From NCBI GenBank assembly GCA_002400675.1, contig NVQY01000197.1:1-7590 (forward strand): DNA of 7,590 nucleotides, written 5' to 3'. Below, piece by piece: positions 6,042 through 7,590 of this stretch. The stretch is from Paracoccaceae bacterium. Its GTDB lineage: Bacteria > Pseudomonadota > Alphaproteobacteria > Rhodobacterales > Rhodobacteraceae. The translations under genes and the position numbers were made by a program. Below the pieces are notes generated by a model that made no database searches, was not told the origin of the DNA, and saw only the letters and a list, made by a program, of their open reading frames with translations. How positions within the stretch are numbered: position 1 is the first letter of the stretch; each line of letters starts with the position of its first letter.

Positions 6042-6524
6042 ATGCACCGCAAGTTCATCACCCTCGTCCTGTCCGCCGCCCTTGCCATCGCCGGCCTGTC
6101 TGCCGCTCCGGCCCGTGCTGGCAACGACACCGCCAAATTGTTTGCCGGGCTTGCCGCCCTAGCCCTGATTGGGGCGGCAATTCAAAGCAACAAGCGCAAC
6201 CAATATGTCGTTTCGCGCAATCCGCCCTATACGCCGCCGGTCACAGTGACCCGCCCGATACACACGCCCCACACCAGCTATTACAGCAAACCCCCCGCCC
6301 CCAGAATCAACCGGCTGGACCTGCCGGGCGGATGCCTGCGCGCCAAATCGGTGAACGGCCGTCAACGCAACCTGTTCGGCAACCGTTGTCTGGAAACCGC
6401 TTATGCCTTTAACGGCACACTGCCCCGTGCATGCCGCCTTGGGTACTGGAATGGTGCCAACAGCAGGATTGGCTATGAGCCGCAATGCCTGCGCGAATAC
6501 GGCTATCGCTTTACCCGCCGCTAA
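6042..6524 (+). CDS. Exported four-cysteine protein, function unknown
   Basis: The 160-residue protein has a Sec signal peptide (MHRKFITLVL core, likely cleavage after ARA at 26). A second hydrophobic stretch (about 31-47, AKLFAGLAALALIGAA) may keep it in the membrane or act as a small Ala/Gly helix. A Pro-rich, Tyr-containing linker (about 60-90) follows. The C-terminal domain has four evenly spaced cysteines (C98, C116, C131, C149) within aromatic-rich sequence, suggesting two disulfides in the periplasm or outside the cell. The ATG at 6042 is chosen because AGAGG at 6030-6034 lies seven bases upstream and the signal peptide begins there. An in-frame ATG at 5925 would put 39 unrelated residues in front. 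It is divergent from the regulator operon and ends at a strong terminator. Similar small secreted proteins are common in roseobacters, but I cannot name a function. Confidence 0.82.
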   Translation: MHRKFITLVLSAALAIAGLSAAPARAGNDTAKLFAGLAALALIGAAIQSNKRNQYVVSRNPPYTPPVTVTRPIHTPHTSYYSKPPAPRINRLDLPGGCLRAKSVNGRQRNLFGNRCLETAYAFNGTLPRACRLGYWNGANSRIGYEPQCLREYGYRFTRR

Positions 6525-6563
6525 GTCGGGACAACACGGCGACGCCCACGGTTGCCGCACCTT

Positions 6564-6593
6564 AAGGGAAGGCCCGCGCGCCTTCCCTTTTTT
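6564..6593 (+). terminator. Strong intrinsic terminator after the exported four-cysteine protein gene
   Basis: A perfect 10-bp stem, AAGGGAAGGC (6564-6573) pairing with GCCTTCCCTT (6580-6589), has a six-base loop and runs into six T residues (6588-6593). It lies 40 bp after the stop at 6524 and just before the stop of the convergent ureohydrolase gene. On the minus strand the stem is preceded by A residues and followed by only a short T run, so it may also slow transcription from that side. Confidence 0.93.
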
Positions 6594-6598
6594 ACTGT

Positions 6599-7366
6599 TT
6601 ATGCATCAACAATGGCGCGCAGCAATTTGGCACAGGCCCGCGCGGTTTTGCCATCACCGTCCAGCCGTCCGTTCCAGCCACTAAGCGAAATCGCGCAAAT
6701 CCGGTTATGGTTGGCGAATTCCACGCATTGTTCAATCACGTCACTCAGGCCGGGACCGCCGGTCACCGGATAGTTGTTGGCCGGAACGTCGCGGGCATCA
6801 ATCACATCATTGTCGATATGCAGATGAATCGGCCGGTCAAAACGCAACCCGCCCAGCGCCTCCATATCCCCGCGATTCACCTGCGACATGGCCAGCGCCG
6901 TTTCTTCTGCCGGATCAAGGTCGCGCGCGCCGATCAGCCAGACAGAGGCCTCGTCCACCGGCACCAACCCCGACATGCGCGCCAGCGTCAGGTCCCCCCG
7001 CCCGACCATCATCGCCAGAGGCATGCCCCCCAGAAACCCTGACGGCGAGGTTTCGATCGTGTTGAAATCCCCATGCGCATCCAGCCAGACCAGAACCGGA
7101 TCAAGCCCGGATTGCTGAAGCCCCGCCATCACCGGCAGGCTGGCCCCGCAATCTCCGGCAATCGAAACCGGTATTTCGCCACGCTGTACGCTCTGCGTGA
7201 CAAAGGCGGCAATCGGGACGTGGGTGCGGGCCAGTTGGCCGGGGCTGCGATCCCTGACGTCGCCCGGATCGTTTTGGTGAAAGATATGGTTCACCGGAAC
7301 GGCCGCTTTCAGCGCCGGGTCGTGGTCGTCAAAGAAATAGGGCGTCACCAGCCAGCGGTAAGTCAT
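6599..7366 (-). CDS. Arginase/agmatinase-family ureohydrolase with altered active site
   Basis: The 255-residue protein has the ureohydrolase fold signatures in order: AGDCGAS (70-76) in place of [13 protein letters not shown] (96-103), and HIDNDVID (183-190) in place of the S-F-D-V-D-x-x-D-P motif. Metal ligands D96, H98, D100, D185 and D187 are kept and D72 is present, but the His normally following it is Cys73. The usual Glu near the end that binds the guanidinium of arginine or agmatine is not visible; the matching region reads SLSGWNG. The family hydrolyses guanidino or formimino compounds with a two-manganese site, so the enzyme is probably active but its substrate is not arginine with any certainty. 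The ATG at 7366 is preferred over the upstream TTG at 7402, which looks like part of a promoter. Neither has a good ribosome binding site. It is divergent from rnhB, with no obvious functional link. Confidence 0.88.
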   Translation of the reverse strand: MTYRWLVTPYFFDDHDPALKAAVPVNHIFHQNDPGDVRDRSPGQLARTHVPIAAFVTQSVQRGEIPVSIAGDCGASLPVMAGLQQSGLDPVLVWLDAHGDFNTIETSPSGFLGGMPLAMMVGRGDLTLARMSGLVPVDEASVWLIGARDLDPAEETALAMSQVNRGDMEALGGLRFDRPIHLHIDNDVIDARDVPANNYPVTGGPGLSDVIEQCVEFANHNRICAISLSGWNGRLDGDGKTARACAKLLRAIVDA

Positions 7367-7373
7367 GGAAGAT

Positions 7374-7402
7374 TGGCTAGGGGCAAATGCAAATCGCGTC
7401 AA
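7374..7402 (-). promoter_or_regulatory. Possible promoter of the ureohydrolase gene, perhaps leaderless
   Basis: Reading the minus strand, TTGACG (7402-7397, five of six matches to the -35 consensus) is followed after exactly 17 bp by TAGCCA (7379-7374), a weak -10. Transcription would begin about at 7367, next to the ATG at 7366. That would explain the missing ribosome binding site by a leaderless transcript. The weak -10 keeps this tentative. Confidence 0.3.
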
Positions 7403-7462
7403 CTGCGGGCGAGGGGGCGAATTTCCCTTGCAGTCGGGCGCGGAACCGGGTCAGCAAAGGGC

Positions 7463-7590
7463 ATGAACGGACCTGATGACAGTTTGGAACAAGAGGCGCG
7501 CGCGCAAGGGTACCTGCGTATCGCCGGTGTGGACGAAGTCGGGCGCGGGCCGCTGGCCGGGCCGGTAACGGCGGCGGCGGTGATCCTTGA
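7463..7590 (+). CDS. rnhB: Ribonuclease HII, N-terminal part (3' end outside window)
   Basis: The first 42 codons of the gene are visible. [14 protein letters not shown] (22-35) is the signature start of type 2 RNase H, with D24 and E25 as the first two catalytic metal-binding residues; the last bases continue an AVIL strand as in the family. The enzyme cleaves the RNA strand of RNA/DNA hybrids and removes single ribonucleotides misincorporated in DNA. The distance from the ATG at 7463 to the motif, with an LEQEA-type helix between, matches roseobacter homologues, so the start is likely correct. AAAGG lies only two or three bases upstream, closer than usual. Divergent from the ureohydrolase gene with about 96 bp between starts. 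The later catalytic Asp residues are outside the window. Confidence 0.95.
   Translation, partial: MNGPDDSLEQEARAQGYLRIAGVDEVGRGPLAGPVTAAAVIL

Overview
This window is high-GC DNA with tightly packed genes, and its gene content and codon use fit an alphaproteobacterium, most likely of the Rhodobacteraceae/Roseobacter group. That placement is inferred from protein style (class III cyclase with a rhizobial/roseobacter-type sensor region, the RNase HII N-terminus, small secreted Cys proteins), not from a marker gene. Both ends cut through genes. I see no tRNA, rRNA, CRISPR array or transposase.

Left part (1-2889, + strand): the last 800 residues of a very long alanine-rich protein that enters from outside the window. 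It has a long helical Ala-rich stalk, a Cys-containing middle part, a six-proline linker and a compact C-terminal domain of about 190 residues with a His cluster. A small, strongly acidic protein follows 44 bp downstream. The layout is that of a polymorphic toxin with its immunity protein, and the toxin tip faintly resembles EndoU/BECR-type RNase toxins. The junction between the two genes carries a 23-bp tandem duplication that starts inside the toxin's last codons. This is the best candidate for an undescribed system here, but the function is inference.

Middle (2886-4892): a minus-strand fusion of a DUF427 domain, a sensor region and a class III adenylate cyclase domain, convergent with the acidic gene and overlapping its stop codon. 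It is divergent from a small exported six-cysteine protein on the + strand. The 141-bp gap between these two holds a perfect 12-bp palindrome and an imperfect inverted repeat.

Right-middle (4902-6593): a two-gene minus-strand operon whose genes overlap by 29 bp. It encodes a small exported two-cysteine protein and then a membrane protein with two transmembrane helices and a C-terminal cytoplasmic winged-helix domain, like a ToxR regulator turned end for end. It is divergent from a gene for an exported four-cysteine protein, which ends at a strong intrinsic terminator. The 173-bp gap between the divergent starts contains direct repeats spaced by whole helical turns, possible sites for the regulator.

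Right end (6599-7590): a minus-strand arginase/agmatinase-like ureohydrolase with altered active-site residues, divergent from the first 42 codons of rnhB (ribonuclease HII).
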